Below, piece by piece: positions 19,719 to 29,672 of a stretch of 64,000 nt of DNA; the first letter of the stretch is position 1, and each line of letters opens with the position of its first letter. Under the pieces are notes generated by a model. It saw only the letters and a program-made list of their open reading frames with translations, searched no databases and was not told the DNA's origin. A program made the translations under genes and the position numbers. This stretch comes from Pantoea allii. GTDB lineage: Bacteria > Pseudomonadota > Gammaproteobacteria > Enterobacterales > Enterobacteriaceae. The DNA is taken from positions 1 to 64,000 of the forward strand of contig NZ_NTMH01000036.1 of the NCBI RefSeq assembly GCF_002307475.1, written 5' to 3'.

Positions 19719-19786
19719 CGCACCAAAAAGAGTCCTGATGCGCACCCTTTATGTGCATTGGCCTTTATTTGCCTTTTTTTGGTGCG
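19719..19786 (+). repeat. Long inverted repeat in the gltI leader
   Basis: CGCACCAAAAAG (19719-19730) is complementary to the segment ending in TTGGTGCG (19773-19786). An inner dyad ATGCGCAC / GTGCAT lies at 19738-19758. The GCACC/GGTGC half-sites recall NtrC boxes, but they are downstream of the sigma-54 promoter. The alternative is a structured leader RNA. Confidence 0.6.
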
Positions 19787-19964
19787 AATGACATCGCAAA
19801 AAAGAAACTTTTTTGTTTCATTGAGTTAACAATCCGCTATGTTAGTGAATATTCTCAGCGCTTAAGCGCGAAGGGATAACAAGAAAAGCAGCGCAAAATA
19901 CACACAACATCACAATCAGTACAGGGGTAGATCCTGTGCAATTTCCACATGAAGGAGTTGGAAC

Positions 19965-20861
19965 ATGCAATTACGCAAAGTGGCATTATCTCTTCTGCTG
20001 TTAAGCGCAGCAGCGGGAGCGGCCCAGGCGGAAGATCTGAGCGGTACCCTGAAGAAAATCAATGACAATGGCGTCATTGTCATCGGGCATCGTGAATCAT
20101 CAGTTCCCTTTTCTTATTACGACAACCAGCAAAAAGTGGTTGGTTATTCTCAGGCTTATTCCAATGCCATTGCAGACGCGATTAAAGCCAAACTGAATAA
20201 GCCCGATCTGCAAATTAAAATGATCCCTATTACATCGCAAAACCGTATTCCGCTGTTGCAGAACGGCACATACGATTACGAATGCGGTTCCACCACCAAT
20301 AACCTTGAGCGCCAGAAACAGGCGGCATTCTCCGATACCATTTTTGTTATCGGCACCCGTTTGCTGGTCAAGAAAGGCGGTCCGATTAAAGATTTCGACG
20401 ATCTGAAAGGTAAGACTGTCGTCGTGACCTCAGGCACCACCTCAGAAGTGCTGCTGCACAAACTGAACGACGAGAAAAAAATGGATATGCGCATTATCAG
20501 CGCGAAAGACCATGGTGACTCGTTCCGCACGCTGGAAACCGGCCGTGCCGTGGCCTTTATGATGGACGATGCGCTGCTGGCTGGCGAACGTGCCAAAGCC
20601 AAAAAGCCTGACGACTGGGAAATCCTGGGTACGCCGCAGTCTAAAGAAGCCTATGGCTGTATGCTGCGCAAAGACGATCCACAGTTCAAAACCCTGGTGG
20701 ATGACACCATTGCGAAAGCCCAGACCTCAGGCCAGGCAGAAAAATGGTTTGATATCTGGTTTAAGCAGCCTATCCCGCCTAAAAACCTGAACATGAACTT
20801 TGAACTGTCTGATGACATGAAAACGCTGTTCAAAACGCCTAATGACAAGGCACTGAATTAA
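19965..20861 (+). CDS. gltI: Glutamate/aspartate periplasmic binding protein
   Basis: Receptor of the GltIJKL ABC importer for L-glutamate and L-aspartate. 298 residues with a signal peptide (about 22 residues, cut near AAQA-ED) and the SBP_bac_3 fold. The early segment IGHRESSVPFSYYD and SQAYSNAIADAI are typical of polar amino acid binders. It is followed by two hairpins before gltJ, so it is probably made in excess over the membrane parts. Confidence 0.96.
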   Translation: MQLRKVALSLLLLSAAAGAAQAEDLSGTLKKINDNGVIVIGHRESSVPFSYYDNQQKVVGYSQAYSNAIADAIKAKLNKPDLQIKMIPITSQNRIPLLQNGTYDYECGSTTNNLERQKQAAFSDTIFVIGTRLLVKKGGPIKDFDDLKGKTVVVTSGTTSEVLLHKLNDEKKMDMRIISAKDHGDSFRTLETGRAVAFMMDDALLAGERAKAKKPDDWEILGTPQSKEAYGCMLRKDDPQFKTLVDDTIAKAQTSGQAEKWFDIWFKQPIPPKNLNMNFELSDDMKTLFKTPNDKALN

Positions 20862-20872
20862 CAACGATAACA

Positions 20873-20891
20873 AGGGCGGCATTGTCGCCCT
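20873..20891 (+). other. Hairpin just after gltI
   Basis: AGGGCG (20873-20878) pairs with CGCCCT (20886-20891) around a 7-base loop, 11 bp after the gltI stop. It could protect the gltI transcript 3' end. Confidence 0.45.
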
Positions 20892-20977
20892 CTCGATTGC
20901 TGAAACTGCGACGTGGACAGACAGCCTGCACGGGTCGTTCCCCCGAATCAGGCGAATTAAGTCGCTCATCAATCTTC

Positions 20978-21001
20978 AGGGTAGCTCTGCTACCCTTTTT
21001 T
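20978..21001 (+). terminator. Internal terminator/attenuator between gltI and gltJ
   Basis: AGGGTAGC / GCTACCCT, an 8-bp stem with a TCT loop followed by six T, lies 14 bp before the gltJ start. Partial termination here would give more binding protein than permease. Confidence 0.85.
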
Positions 21002-21014
21002 ACCGGAGCTCGTT

Positions 21015-21755
21015 ATGGGTATCGATTGGAACTGGGGCATATTTCTCGAACAGGCCCCGTTCGGTAATACCACCTATCTCGGCTGGTTGTGGTCCGGTTT
21101 TCAGGTGACGATAGCCGTCTCCTGCTGTGCCTGGATTATTGCTTTCTGTGTAGGTTCATTTTTTGGCATTCTGCGTACTGTTCCTAATCGCCTGTTATCC
21201 ACGATAGGAACCTGCTATGTAGAACTGTTTCGTAATATCCCCCTTATCGTTCAGTTCTTCTTTTGGTATCTGGTTGCGCCAGAGCTGGTGGGACAGAATC
21301 TCGGTATGTGGTTCAAGTCAGAACTGGACCCTAACCTGCAGTTCTTTATCTCCTCAGTCATCTGTCTGGGCTTGTTCACCGCTGCACGCGTTTGCGAGCA
21401 GGTACGTGCCGCCATTCAGTCGCTGCCGCGCGGCCAAAAGAACGCCGGGCTGGCCATGGGGCTGACGCTGCCACAAACCTATCGCTACGTGCTGTTGCCC
21501 AATGCTTATCGGGTTATCGTGCCGCCGATGACGTCAGAGATGCTTAACCTGGTTAAAAACTCGGCGATTGCCTCGACGATCGGTCTGGTTGATATGGCGG
21601 CACAGGCAGGAAAACTGCTGGACTATTCCGCGCACGCCTATGAATCCTTCACCGCAATTACCCTGGCTTACGTGGCAATTAATCTGGTGATTATGTTGCT
21701 GATGGGCCTGGTTGAACGCAAAGTGCGTCTGCCTGGCAACGCGGGAGGCAAATGA
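21015..21755 (+). CDS. gltJ: Glutamate/aspartate ABC transporter permease GltJ
   Basis: One of two inner-membrane subunits of the importer. 246 residues with about five membrane helices and the BPD_transp_1 EAA-type loop ([20 protein letters not shown]). The ATG at 21015 has GGAG upstream. Its stop overlaps the start of gltK. Confidence 0.96.
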   Translation: MGIDWNWGIFLEQAPFGNTTYLGWLWSGFQVTIAVSCCAWIIAFCVGSFFGILRTVPNRLLSTIGTCYVELFRNIPLIVQFFFWYLVAPELVGQNLGMWFKSELDPNLQFFISSVICLGLFTAARVCEQVRAAIQSLPRGQKNAGLAMGLTLPQTYRYVLLPNAYRVIVPPMTSEMLNLVKNSAIASTIGLVDMAAQAGKLLDYSAHAYESFTAITLAYVAINLVIMLLMGLVERKVRLPGNAGGK

Positions 21756-22432
21756 TGTACGCATTTGACTGGAGTTCTATTCCTCCCAGCCTGCCCTATC
21801 TGCTTAGTGGTCTGGTCATCACCTTCAAGATCACCATAACCGCCGTTGTGTTTGGCATCCTCTGGGGCACGCTGCTGGCGGTAATGCGCCTGTCCACCTT
21901 CAAGCCCATCAGCTGGTTTGCCAGGCTGTATGTCAACCTGTTCCGCTCGGTGCCGCTTGTGATGGTGCTGCTGTGGTTCTATCTGGTTGTACCCAGCTTT
22001 TTACAGCAGGTGTTGGGGATTTCGCCCAAGACCGATATCCGTCTGATCTCAGCCATGGTGGCATTCTCCCTGTTCGAAGCCGCCTATTACTCTGAAATCA
22101 TTCGTGCCGGGATTATCAGCATCGCACGGGGGCAGTCCAGCGCTGCGCTGGCGCTGGGAATGACGCAGTGGCAGTCGATGAGACTGATTATTTTACCCCA
22201 GGCGTTTCGCGCCATGGTCCCGCTGTTACTGACCCAGGGCATCGTCTTGTTCCAGGATACCTCGCTGGTTTATGTCCTGAGTCTGGCTGACTTCTTCCGC
22301 ACCGCGTCCACTATTGGCGAACGTGACGGTACCCAGGTAGAAATGATTTTGTTTGCTGGTCTGGTCTACTTTGTGATCAGCCTGAGCGCATCACTGTTGG
22401 TCAGCTATCTAAAAAGAAAAAGGACGGTTTAA
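21755..22432 (+). CDS. gltK: Glutamate/aspartate ABC transporter permease GltK
   Basis: The second permease subunit. The second of two adjacent ATGs (21755) gives 225 residues and the E. coli-like start MYxFDWSSI; GGAGG is then at a better distance than for the ATG at 21752. The EAA loop is [20 protein letters not shown]. The start overlaps the gltJ stop by one base, and gltL begins directly after the gltK stop. Confidence 0.96.
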   Translation: MYAFDWSSIPPSLPYLLSGLVITFKITITAVVFGILWGTLLAVMRLSTFKPISWFARLYVNLFRSVPLVMVLLWFYLVVPSFLQQVLGISPKTDIRLISAMVAFSLFEAAYYSEIIRAGIISIARGQSSAALALGMTQWQSMRLIILPQAFRAMVPLLLTQGIVLFQDTSLVYVLSLADFFRTASTIGERDGTQVEMILFAGLVYFVISLSASLLVSYLKRKRTV

Positions 22433-23158
22433 ATGATTAACCTGAAAAACGTTTCCAAGTGGTATGGTCAATTTCAGGTGCTGACCGACTGCTCTACCGA
22501 GGTACAAAAAGGTGAAGTGGTGGTGGTATGCGGGCCGTCGGGTTCAGGCAAATCAACCCTGATTAAAACCGTCAATGGTCTGGAGCCGATCCAGCAAGGC
22601 AGCATTACGGTGAATGGCACCGAAGTGAACAATAAAAAAACCAACCTGGCTACGCTGCGCAGCAAAGTCGGCATGGTGTTTCAGCACTTCGAGCTGTTCC
22701 CTCACCTGAGCATTATCGACAACCTGGTACTGGCACAGGTAAAAGTGCTGAAGCGGGATAAGGCGGCTGCCCGCGATAAAGGTCTGAAGCTTCTGACCCG
22801 CGTGGGTCTGTCTGCTCATGCCGACAAGTTTCCCGGACAACTCTCGGGAGGTCAGCAACAGCGCGTGGCGATTGCCCGGGCGCTCTGCATGGACCCCATT
22901 GCCATGCTGTTTGATGAACCGACATCGGCGCTCGATCCTGAGATGATCAATGAAGTGCTGGACGTCATGGTGGAACTGGCGCAGGAAGGCATGACCATGA
23001 TGGTCGTCACCCATGAAATGGGCTTTGCTCGTAAGGTGGCGAACCGGGTCATTTTTATGGACGAAGGCAAAATTATCGAAGACACCAAAAAAGAGGACTT
23101 CTTTAATAATCCGCAGTCTGAACGGGCGAAGGATTTCCTGGCAAAAATTCTGCACTAA
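22433..23158 (+). CDS. gltL: Glutamate/aspartate ABC transporter ATPase GltL
   Basis: ATPase that powers the importer. 241 residues. Walker [10 protein letters not shown] near 34-42, Q-loop [10 protein letters not shown], signature [15 protein letters not shown], Walker [15 protein letters not shown] and H-loop VVTHEM are all present. The start is contiguous with the gltK stop (TAA-ATG). Confidence 0.97.
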   Translation: MINLKNVSKWYGQFQVLTDCSTEVQKGEVVVVCGPSGSGKSTLIKTVNGLEPIQQGSITVNGTEVNNKKTNLATLRSKVGMVFQHFELFPHLSIIDNLVLAQVKVLKRDKAAARDKGLKLLTRVGLSAHADKFPGQLSGGQQQRVAIARALCMDPIAMLFDEPTSALDPEMINEVLDVMVELAQEGMTMMVVTHEMGFARKVANRVIFMDEGKIIEDTKKEDFFNNPQSERAKDFLAKILH

Positions 23159-23162
23159 AAAC

Positions 23163-23188
23163 CAGGCGGGCACCGTGCCCGCCTGTTT
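23163..23188. terminator. Bidirectional terminator between gltL and ybeL
   Basis: CAGGCGGGCAC / GTGCCCGCCTG with a minimal loop, followed by GTTTCT on the plus strand and GGTTTTTA on the minus strand. It sits between convergent gltL and ybeL. Confidence 0.85.
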
Positions 23189-23191
23189 CTG

Positions 23192-23674
23192 TCAGGGCTC
23201 AAATGGCTGGCGATAAAACTGATCGTGATTGCATTCCGGACAGCGTGACAGGGTTTCCGCCGTATAAATCGCGCGAGTAAAGTGACATTTTTCGCACACC
23301 AGATTGCCCAGCCCCACCACCTCACCGCTTTGGTAAACGCCGTGATGTTGTAAATCCTGGAAGACTTCGCGCCACTCCAGCTGGCTTTTATCCGTGATGT
23401 CTGCCAGCTCTTTCCAGATACTTTCGCGAATCACGCGCATAAAGACCGAATCCGCCACCGGTTCTTCCGCTTCTGCATAGTTACGACCGAACTCGGCTAA
23501 ATCGCGACGCACCGAGGCCAGTGCCCGATCAACTTCATCTGGTGTCAGATCTGAGTGCGCACGTAAATGACGACGCCGATCTTCCACCAATGTATCCAGA
23601 TCGCGATCGCCGTGGCGAAGACGTTCGGTTAATACCGCCAACGAATCGTGATACTCCTGTGCCACTTTATTCAT
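23192..23674 (-). CDS. ybeL: YbeL, DUF1451 zinc-ribbon protein
   Basis: 160 residues from the ATG at 23674, with AGGAGA upstream; a longer frame to 23803 has no homology support and overlaps the leuS promoter side. N-terminal helical region with charged repeats, then a C-terminal zinc ribbon with C-x2-C (CEKCHF) and C-x2-C (CPECNHD). Ends in the conserved RQPFEP. The cellular role is not established. Divergent from leuS. Confidence 0.93.
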   Translation of the reverse strand: MNKVAQEYHDSLAVLTERLRHGDRDLDTLVEDRRRHLRAHSDLTPDEVDRALASVRRDLAEFGRNYAEAEEPVADSVFMRVIRESIWKELADITDKSQLEWREVFQDLQHHGVYQSGEVVGLGNLVCEKCHFTRAIYTAETLSRCPECNHDQFYRQPFEP

Positions 23675-23816
23675 TTTATTCTCCTTTTTGCGCTCAGTAC
23701 CTGTACTAAGTTTAGCTACTTTGTCACATTTGCCCGGTTCACTGGGTAAGGAATGGTAAAAGAGTGAAAACGCTGACGCTTTAGCGATAAATCGCCCCTG
23801 CATAAAGTGGGAAGTG

Positions 23817-23845
23817 TTGTTGATGTGCGGCCTTATGGGTATGCT
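23817..23845 (+). promoter_or_regulatory. Candidate leuS promoter
   Basis: -35 TTGTTG (23817-23822) and -10 TATGCT (23840-23845) with 17-bp spacing lie 53 bp before the leuS ATG. Confidence 0.55.
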
Positions 23846-23897
23846 ATGCGGATCGTAAAGTCAGCAAAGTGTCATTTATTAAGGACCACAGGCAGCC

Positions 23898-26480
23898 ATG
23901 CAAGAGCAATACCGCCCGGAAGAGATTGAATCCCGCGTTCAGCAGCAGTGGGATGAAGACGAAACGTTTAAAGTGACTGAGCAGGAAGGCAAAGAGAAAT
24001 ATTATTGTCTGTCCATGTTGCCCTATCCTTCTGGCCGCCTCCATATGGGCCACGTTCGTAACTACACCATCGGCGACGTCATCGCGCGTTATCAGCGCAT
24101 GCTCGGCAAAAACGTGCTGCAGCCTATCGGCTGGGATGCATTCGGTCTGCCTGCGGAAGGCGCGGCGGTAAAAAATAATACCGCACCGGCGCCCTGGACT
24201 TATGACAATATCGCCTACATGAAAAACCAGCTTAAACTGCTGGGTTTTGGCTATGACTGGAGCCGAGAGCTCGCCACCTGCCAGCCAGAGTATTACCGCT
24301 GGGAGCAGTGGTTCTTTACCAAACTCTATGAGAAAGGCCTGGTATACAAAAAAACCTCGGCGGTGAACTGGTGCCCCAATGACCAGACCGTTCTGGCTAA
24401 CGAACAGGTTATCGATGGCTGCTGCTGGCGCTGTGACACCAAAGTTGAGCGCAAAGAGATTCCGCAGTGGTTTATCAAAATTACGGATTACGCTGAAGAG
24501 CTGCTGAACGATCTGGATACGCTGGAAGAGTGGCCTGAGCAGGTCAAAACCATGCAGCGTAACTGGATTGGCCGTTCTGAAGGGGTGGAAATCACCTTTG
24601 ACGTAGCGGACAGCAACGAAAACGTCACGGTTTATACCACGCGTCCGGACACCTTCTATGGCGCAACCTACGTTGCCGTCGCGGCGGGCCATCCGCTGGC
24701 ACTGCAGGCTTCCGCAAGCAACCCTGCCCTGGCTGATTTTATTGCCGAATGCCGCAACACCAAAGTGGCTGAAGCTGACATGGCCACCATGGAAAAGAAA
24801 GGGATGGCTACCGGGCTGTTTGCTGTGCATCCATTAACGGGTGAGCCTGTTCCTGTCTGGGTCGCTAACTTTGTGCTGATGGAGTACGGCACGGGTGCCG
24901 TCATGGCGGTGCCGGCCCATGACCAGCGTGACTGGGAGTTTGCCATTAAATACGATCTGCCGATCAAACCGGTTATCCTTAACCTGGACGGCAGCGAGCC
25001 AGATGTCAGCGCTGCCGCGATGACCGATAAAGGCGTGCTGTTTAACTCAGCCGAGTGCAGCGGTCTGGATCACAGCGCCGGGTTCAACGCCATTGCTGAT
25101 GCGCTGGCCGCGAAAGGCGTTGGCGTGCGCAAAGTTAATTACCGCTTACGCGACTGGGGTGTTTCCCGTCAGCGTTACTGGGGCGCACCGATTCCTATGG
25201 TCACGCTGGAAGACGGCACCGTGATGCCCACGCCAGAAGATCAGCTTCCGGTCATCCTGCCTGAAGATGTGGTGATGGACGGCATTACCAGTCCGATTAA
25301 AGCCGATCCAGAGTGGGCAAAAACCACCGTAAACGGTCAGCCCGCACTGCGCGAAACGGATACCTTTGACACCTTTATGGAGTCTTCATGGTATTACGCG
25401 CGCTACACCTGCGCCGATTATAAAGACGGCATGCTGGACCCGGCGGCGGCGAACTACTGGCTGCCGGTGGATCAGTATGTGGGCGGTATCGAACACGCCA
25501 TCATGCATCTGATGTATTTCCGTTTCTTCCACAAACTGCTGCGCGATGCCGGCCTGGTGAATTCGAATGAGCCCGCCAAACGTCTGCTGTGTCAGGGGAT
25601 GGTGTTAGCGGATGCGTTCTATTACGTGGGTGTTAACGGTGAACGTAACTGGGTTTCTCCTGTTGATGTGACTGTCGATCGTGATGAGAAAGGCCGCATC
25701 GTGAAAGCAGTAGACACGCAGGGCCGTGACGTGATCTACGCGGGCATGAGCAAAATGTCGAAGTCGAAAAACAACGGCATTGACCCACAGCTGATGGTTG
25801 AGCGCTATGGCGCAGATACCGTACGTCTGTTCATGATGTTTGCTTCCCCGGCTGATATGACGCTGGAGTGGCAGGAATCCGGTGTTGAAGGCGCTAACCG
25901 CTTCCTGAAACGCGTCTGGAAACTGGCCTACGACCATTCGCAGAAAGGGGCTACCGTTGCCCTGGACGTTGCCAGCCTGAACGATGATCAGAAAGCCTTG
26001 CGTCGCGATCTGCACAAAACCATTGCCAAAGTTTCCGATGATATTGGCCGTCGTCAGACCTTCAACACCGCGATTGCGGCCGTGATGGAGCTGATGAATA
26101 AGCTGGCGCGGGCGCCGCAGGACAGCGAACAGGATCGTGCCCTGATGCAGGAAGCGTTACTGGCCGTGACGCGTTTACTGTATCCGTTCACACCACATGC
26201 CTGCTACGTACTGTGGCAAACGCTGGGTGGTGAAGGCACTATCGACAATGCGGAATGGCCGGTGGCCGATGACGCCGCGATGGTTGAAGATTCTCTGCTG
26301 GTCGTCGTTCAGGTTAACGGTAAAGTCCGTGGTAAAATTACCGTACCCGCCGATGCAACCCAGGAACAGGTTCAGGCGCGTGCGGCTGAGGAACCATTAG
26401 TAGCGAAATACCTTGATGGTGTTAGCATTCGTAAAGTCATTTATGTACCGGGCAAACTGCTTAACCTGGTTGTGGGTTAA
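23898..26480 (+). CDS. leuS: Leucyl-tRNA synthetase
   Basis: Class I synthetase that charges tRNA-Leu, including the leuW product at 11826. 860 residues, as in E. coli. HMGH at 49-52, KMSKS at 619-623, and an inserted CP1 editing domain (about 225-420) with the threonine-rich [14 protein letters not shown] segment. First gene of leuS-lptE-holA-nadD; lptE starts 14 bp after its stop. Confidence 0.98.
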   Translation: MQEQYRPEEIESRVQQQWDEDETFKVTEQEGKEKYYCLSMLPYPSGRLHMGHVRNYTIGDVIARYQRMLGKNVLQPIGWDAFGLPAEGAAVKNNTAPAPWTYDNIAYMKNQLKLLGFGYDWSRELATCQPEYYRWEQWFFTKLYEKGLVYKKTSAVNWCPNDQTVLANEQVIDGCCWRCDTKVERKEIPQWFIKITDYAEELLNDLDTLEEWPEQVKTMQRNWIGRSEGVEITFDVADSNENVTVYTTRPDTFYGATYVAVAAGHPLALQASASNPALADFIAECRNTKVAEADMATMEKKGMATGLFAVHPLTGEPVPVWVANFVLMEYGTGAVMAVPAHDQRDWEFAIKYDLPIKPVILNLDGSEPDVSAAAMTDKGVLFNSAECSGLDHSAGFNAIADALAAKGVGVRKVNYRLRDWGVSRQRYWGAPIPMVTLEDGTVMPTPEDQLPVILPEDVVMDGITSPIKADPEWAKTTVNGQPALRETDTFDTFMESSWYYARYTCADYKDGMLDPAAANYWLPVDQYVGGIEHAIMHLMYFRFFHKLLRDAGLVNSNEPAKRLLCQGMVLADAFYYVGVNGERNWVSPVDVTVDRDEKGRIVKAVDTQGRDVIYAGMSKMSKSKNNGIDPQLMVERYGADTVRLFMMFASPADMTLEWQESGVEGANRFLKRVWKLAYDHSQKGATVALDVASLNDDQKALRRDLHKTIAKVSDDIGRRQTFNTAIAAVMELMNKLARAPQDSEQDRALMQEALLAVTRLLYPFTPHACYVLWQTLGGEGTIDNAEWPVADDAAMVEDSLLVVVQVNGKVRGKITVPADATQEQVQARAAEEPLVAKYLDGVSIRKVIYVPGKLLNLVVG

Positions 26481-26494
26481 GTTCAGGAGGAACT

Positions 26495-27094
26495 GTGCGA
26501 CATCCGATTATCAGGTTGTTTGTCATGCTGGCGGTGGTCATCACCGCTGGCTGTGGTTTTCATCCGCGCGGCACCACTCAGGTGCCAACCGAACTGAGAA
26601 CGCTGGTTTTAGACAGTGGTGACCCTTACGGCCCTCTGGCGCGTACCGTACGTCAGCAGTTGCGTCTCAACAACGTGAATATTGTTGAAACTACGCAGAA
26701 AAACAGCATGACCGTGCCAACGCTACGTCTTGGCGGAGAGGGACAAAGCCGTAGTACCGCCTCCGTATTTATCAGCGGTACAACAGCTGAGTATCAATTG
26801 ACGATGACGGTCTCTGCTCAGGTGCTGATCCCGAATAAAGGGATCTACCCTATCAGTGCAACCGTTTACCGCTCGTTCTTTGATAACCCGAACGCGGCAC
26901 TGGCGAAAGACGCTGAGCAGGACATGATTATTCAGGAGATGCGCCAGCGCGCAGGCGAACAGTTGGTGCGTAAGCTGCTTACTGTTCATGCTGCGCAGAT
27001 GGAATCTCAGCAAATGTCGTCCAAATCGACGATTTCCAAACCGGTTCAACCTGCTGCGGAGGTTTCTTCTTCCGCCACGCAAATGCCGCAATGA
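26495..27094 (+). CDS. lptE: LPS-assembly lipoprotein LptE
   Basis: Outer-membrane lipoprotein that plugs the LptD barrel and helps insert lipopolysaccharide. 199 residues. GTG start with CAGGAGG upstream, as in E. coli. Lipobox ITAGC with the lipidated Cys at 20. The LptE core includes [10 protein letters not shown] and [17 protein letters not shown] (split family motif), then [15 protein letters not shown]. The C-terminal tail is low-complexity Ser/Gln. Overlaps holA by ATGA. Confidence 0.95.
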   Translation: MRHPIIRLFVMLAVVITAGCGFHPRGTTQVPTELRTLVLDSGDPYGPLARTVRQQLRLNNVNIVETTQKNSMTVPTLRLGGEGQSRSTASVFISGTTAEYQLTMTVSAQVLIPNKGIYPISATVYRSFFDNPNAALAKDAEQDMIIQEMRQRAGEQLVRKLLTVHAAQMESQQMSSKSTISKPVQPAAEVSSSATQMPQ

Positions 27095-28122
27095 TCAGGA
27101 TTTACCCGGAACAACTCAGCGCGCAGCTCCGTGAGGGGCTGCGCGCCTGTTATTTATTAACCGGTAATGAACCCTTGCTGTTGCAGGAAAGTGCAGATGC
27201 GATTCGTGCCAGCGCCGTGGCGCAGGGTTTTGAAGAGCATCTGAGTTTTACGCTCGATGCGCAAACGGACTGGGACAGCCTGTTTGTTAGCTGTCAGTCA
27301 ATGAGCCTGTTTGCTCAACGCCAGACGCTAACGTTACAGTTTCCTGAAAATGGACCGAATGCGGCTATCGCTGAGCAACTCATCAAGCTGGCCCCGCTGC
27401 TCCACGCCGATATTCTACTGATTTGCCGAATGGCAAAACTCAGCAAAGCGCAGGAAAACAGCGCCTGGTTTAAAACGCTTTCGGCCCATGCCGTGCTGGT
27501 CCCCTGCCAGACGCCAGAACAGGCTCAGCTCCCACGCTGGGTCGCCAGCCGTGCAAAAGCCCTTAAGCTCGACATCGATGATGCTGCCGTCCAGCTACTC
27601 TGCTACTGCTATGAAGGTAACCTGCTGGCGTTGTCCCAGGCGCTTGAACGACTGTCACTGCAGTGGCCCGATGGCAAACTAACGCTGCCACGCGTTGAAG
27701 CCGCCGTCAGCGATGCCGCTCACTTTACCCCTTATCACTGGGTTGATGCGCTGCTTGGCGGCAAAAGCCGACGCGCACTGCATATTCTGCAGCAGCTTGA
27801 AAGAGAAGAGAGCGAAGTCGCGATATTACTGCGCACCCTGCAGCGCGATTTGCTGACCCTGTTGCATCTGCAGCGCCATCAGTCACAACAGCCGCTGCGT
27901 ACACTAATGGATCAGCAGCGTATCTGGCAGAATCGCCGCAACCTGTTTACCGAGGCACTGCAACGCCTGGATGCAGCGCGATTACAGCAGGCTATTCACT
28001 TGTTGATGCAAATCGAGATCACGCTGAAACAGGATTATGGTCAATCGGTCTGGCCACAGTTGCAGACGCTGTCAATGCTGATCGCGAATCGCGCGTTCCC
28101 TGCGAGCCTTGCCCATGTCTGA
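27091..28122 (+). CDS. holA: DNA polymerase III delta subunit
   Basis: Clamp-loader wrench that opens the beta clamp during replication. 343 residues. N-terminal beta-binding segment ([19 protein letters not shown], split by family), AAA+-like fold and C-terminal helical collar. It overlaps lptE by 4 bp and nadD by 8 bp, so it is translationally coupled to both. Confidence 0.96.
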   Translation: MIRIYPEQLSAQLREGLRACYLLTGNEPLLLQESADAIRASAVAQGFEEHLSFTLDAQTDWDSLFVSCQSMSLFAQRQTLTLQFPENGPNAAIAEQLIKLAPLLHADILLICRMAKLSKAQENSAWFKTLSAHAVLVPCQTPEQAQLPRWVASRAKALKLDIDDAAVQLLCYCYEGNLLALSQALERLSLQWPDGKLTLPRVEAAVSDAAHFTPYHWVDALLGGKSRRALHILQQLEREESEVAILLRTLQRDLLTLLHLQRHQSQQPLRTLMDQQRIWQNRRNLFTEALQRLDAARLQQAIHLLMQIEITLKQDYGQSVWPQLQTLSMLIANRAFPASLAHV

Positions 28123-28756
28123 CTTACATGCTCTGTTTGGCGGCACCTTCGATCCGGTTCATTTTGGTCATCTCCGCCCGGTAGAAAAACTGGCCGAACA
28201 GATTGGCCTGTCCCGGGTTACCCTGCTGCCCAATAATGTGCCACCGCACCGGCCACAGCCCGAAGCCAGCCCGCAACAGCGGGTTGAAATGCTTGAGTGC
28301 GCCATAAAAACGTTGCCACTTTTTGACATTGATACGCGGGAATTACAACGTGATACGCCCTCATGGACGGTGGACACCTTAGAAGCGCTGCGGGCCGAAC
28401 GGGGCGAACAACCGCTGGGCTTTATTATCGGTCAGGACTCCCTGCTGTCGCTGAACAAATGGCACCGCTGGCAGGACCTGCTCAGCCTGTGCCATCTTTT
28501 AGTGTGTAAGCGGCCAGGCTATCCGACGGAAATGGCGTCGCCAGACATGCAGCGCTGGCTGGATCGCCACGTCATTCAGGACAGCCAACAGCTCAGGCAA
28601 CGCCCGGCTGGGGCGATCTGGCTGGCAGAAACCCCGCTGTATGCCATCTCTGCCACCGAGATCAGGCAGCGTCGCCATCAACATCTCGCCTGTGACGATT
28701 TACTGCCCGCCTCCGTGATTACCTACATAGACCGCGCCGGCTTATATCGCGACTGA
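28115..28756 (+). CDS. nadD: Nicotinate-mononucleotide adenylyltransferase
   Basis: Makes nicotinate adenine dinucleotide from NaMN and ATP in NAD synthesis. ATG at 28115 gives 213 residues, as in E. coli. The nucleotidyltransferase motif [11 protein letters not shown] spans residues 9-19 with H16 and H19, and the second motif ISATEIRQR is near the C-terminus. It overlaps holA by 8 bp. The cobC-like gene that follows nadD in E. coli is not seen here. Confidence 0.96.
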   Translation: MSDLHALFGGTFDPVHFGHLRPVEKLAEQIGLSRVTLLPNNVPPHRPQPEASPQQRVEMLECAIKTLPLFDIDTRELQRDTPSWTVDTLEALRAERGEQPLGFIIGQDSLLSLNKWHRWQDLLSLCHLLVCKRPGYPTEMASPDMQRWLDRHVIQDSQQLRQRPAGAIWLAETPLYAISATEIRQRRHQHLACDDLLPASVITYIDRAGLYRD

Positions 28757-28764
28757 TATGGGCG

Positions 28765-28773
28765 TGATATACT
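28765..28773 (+). promoter_or_regulatory. Extended -10 promoter upstream of rsfS
   Basis: TG-A-TATACT (28765-28773) is an extended -10 element with no good -35. It lies 74 bp before the rsfS start and would drive rsfS-rlmH-mrdA-mrdB-rlpA. Confidence 0.5.
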
Positions 28774-28846
28774 GCGCCGCTAAATTTTTCGGCTGTCTTC
28801 CGGGTTTCAGCCAGCCCGCTCTCATCCAGTTTTAAAGGGGAACCTT

Positions 28847-29164
28847 TTGCAAGGTAAAGCACTCCAAGAGTTCGTTGTTGATAAGATTGATGATTTGAAA
28901 GGTCAGGACATCGTTACCCTCGACGTACAGGGTAAATCGAGCATCACTGATTTCATGATCATCTGTACCGGTACCTCCACCCGTCACGTGACCTCTATCG
29001 CAGAACACGTCGAGCAGGAATCCCGTGCTGCCGGTCTGATGCCACTGGGCGTAGAAGGCAAAACGGCCGCCGACTGGGTCGTTGTGGATCTCGGTGAAGT
29101 GATTGTGCACGTGATGCAGGAAGAGAGCCGTCAGTTGTATGAACTGGAAAAGCTCTGGGGTTAA
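28847..29164 (+). CDS. rsfS: Ribosomal silencing factor RsfS
   Basis: Binds L14 on the large subunit and blocks subunit joining in stationary phase. 105 residues with a TTG start preceded by AAGGGGAA, the same rare start and first residues (MQGKALQ) as E. coli. The DUF143 core includes [17 protein letters not shown] (split) and [16 protein letters not shown]. rlmH starts 3 bp after its stop. Confidence 0.96.
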   Translation: MQGKALQEFVVDKIDDLKGQDIVTLDVQGKSSITDFMIICTGTSTRHVTSIAEHVEQESRAAGLMPLGVEGKTAADWVVVDLGEVIVHVMQEESRQLYELEKLWG

Positions 29165-29167
29165 GCG

Positions 29168-29638
29168 GTGAAATTGCAGCTTGTTGCCGTCGGTACCAAA
29201 ATGCCTGACTGGGTTCAGACCGGTTTTATGGAATACCTGCGTCGTTTTCCCAAAGACATGCCGTTTGAATTAACGGAAGTGCCTGCGGGTAAACGAGGGA
29301 AAAATGCCGACATCAAACGCATTCTGGAAAAGGAAGGCGAAGCGATGCTGGCAGCGACAGGTAAAGGCAACCGTATAGTGACGCTGGATATTCCCGGACA
29401 ACCCTGGGAAACCCCGCAATTGGCGCAGCAGCTGGAGCGCTGGAAGCAGGATGGACGTGATGTCAGCCTGCTGATTGGCGGCCCTGAAGGATTAGCGCCA
29501 GCCTGTAAAGCGGCGGCGGAACAGAGTTGGTCTCTCTCGGCGTTAACGTTGCCTCATCCGCTGGTGCGCGTGCTGGTTGCAGAGAGCCTTTATCGTGCAT
29601 GGAGCATTACGACAAATCATCCTTATCATCGTGAATAA
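29168..29638 (+). CDS. rlmH: 23S rRNA pseudouridine-1915 N3-methyltransferase
   Basis: SPOUT methyltransferase acting on the assembled 70S ribosome at m3-psi-1915. 156 residues from a GTG start; E. coli has 155. The AdoMet-binding trefoil knot is LLIGGPEGL and [15 protein letters not shown], and the C-terminus ends in HPYHRE as in E. coli. Follows rsfS directly; both act on the large subunit. Confidence 0.97.
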   Translation: MKLQLVAVGTKMPDWVQTGFMEYLRRFPKDMPFELTEVPAGKRGKNADIKRILEKEGEAMLAATGKGNRIVTLDIPGQPWETPQLAQQLERWKQDGRDVSLLIGGPEGLAPACKAAAEQSWSLSALTLPHPLVRVLVAESLYRAWSITTNHPYHRE

Positions 29639-29672
29639 CCGATAAGCTCACTCCAGACATTACAAGTAGCGG

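Larger units (their letters stand above)
19504..19964 (+). other. lnt-gltI intergenic region
   Basis: This 461-bp region holds, in order, the post-lnt hairpin, the tandem repeats, the sigma-54 promoter, the long inverted repeat and a leader of roughly 180 bp more, with GAAGGAG before the gltI ATG. I saw no convincing gene; reading frames across it are driven by the repeat. Confidence 0.7.

Noticed and set aside
19510-19791. Open frame of 93 codons across the CTTCTG repeat, with Ser-Ala dipeptide repeats
   Set aside because: The repeat is open in several frames by composition alone. There is no SD, no domain and the frame covers the sigma-54 promoter.
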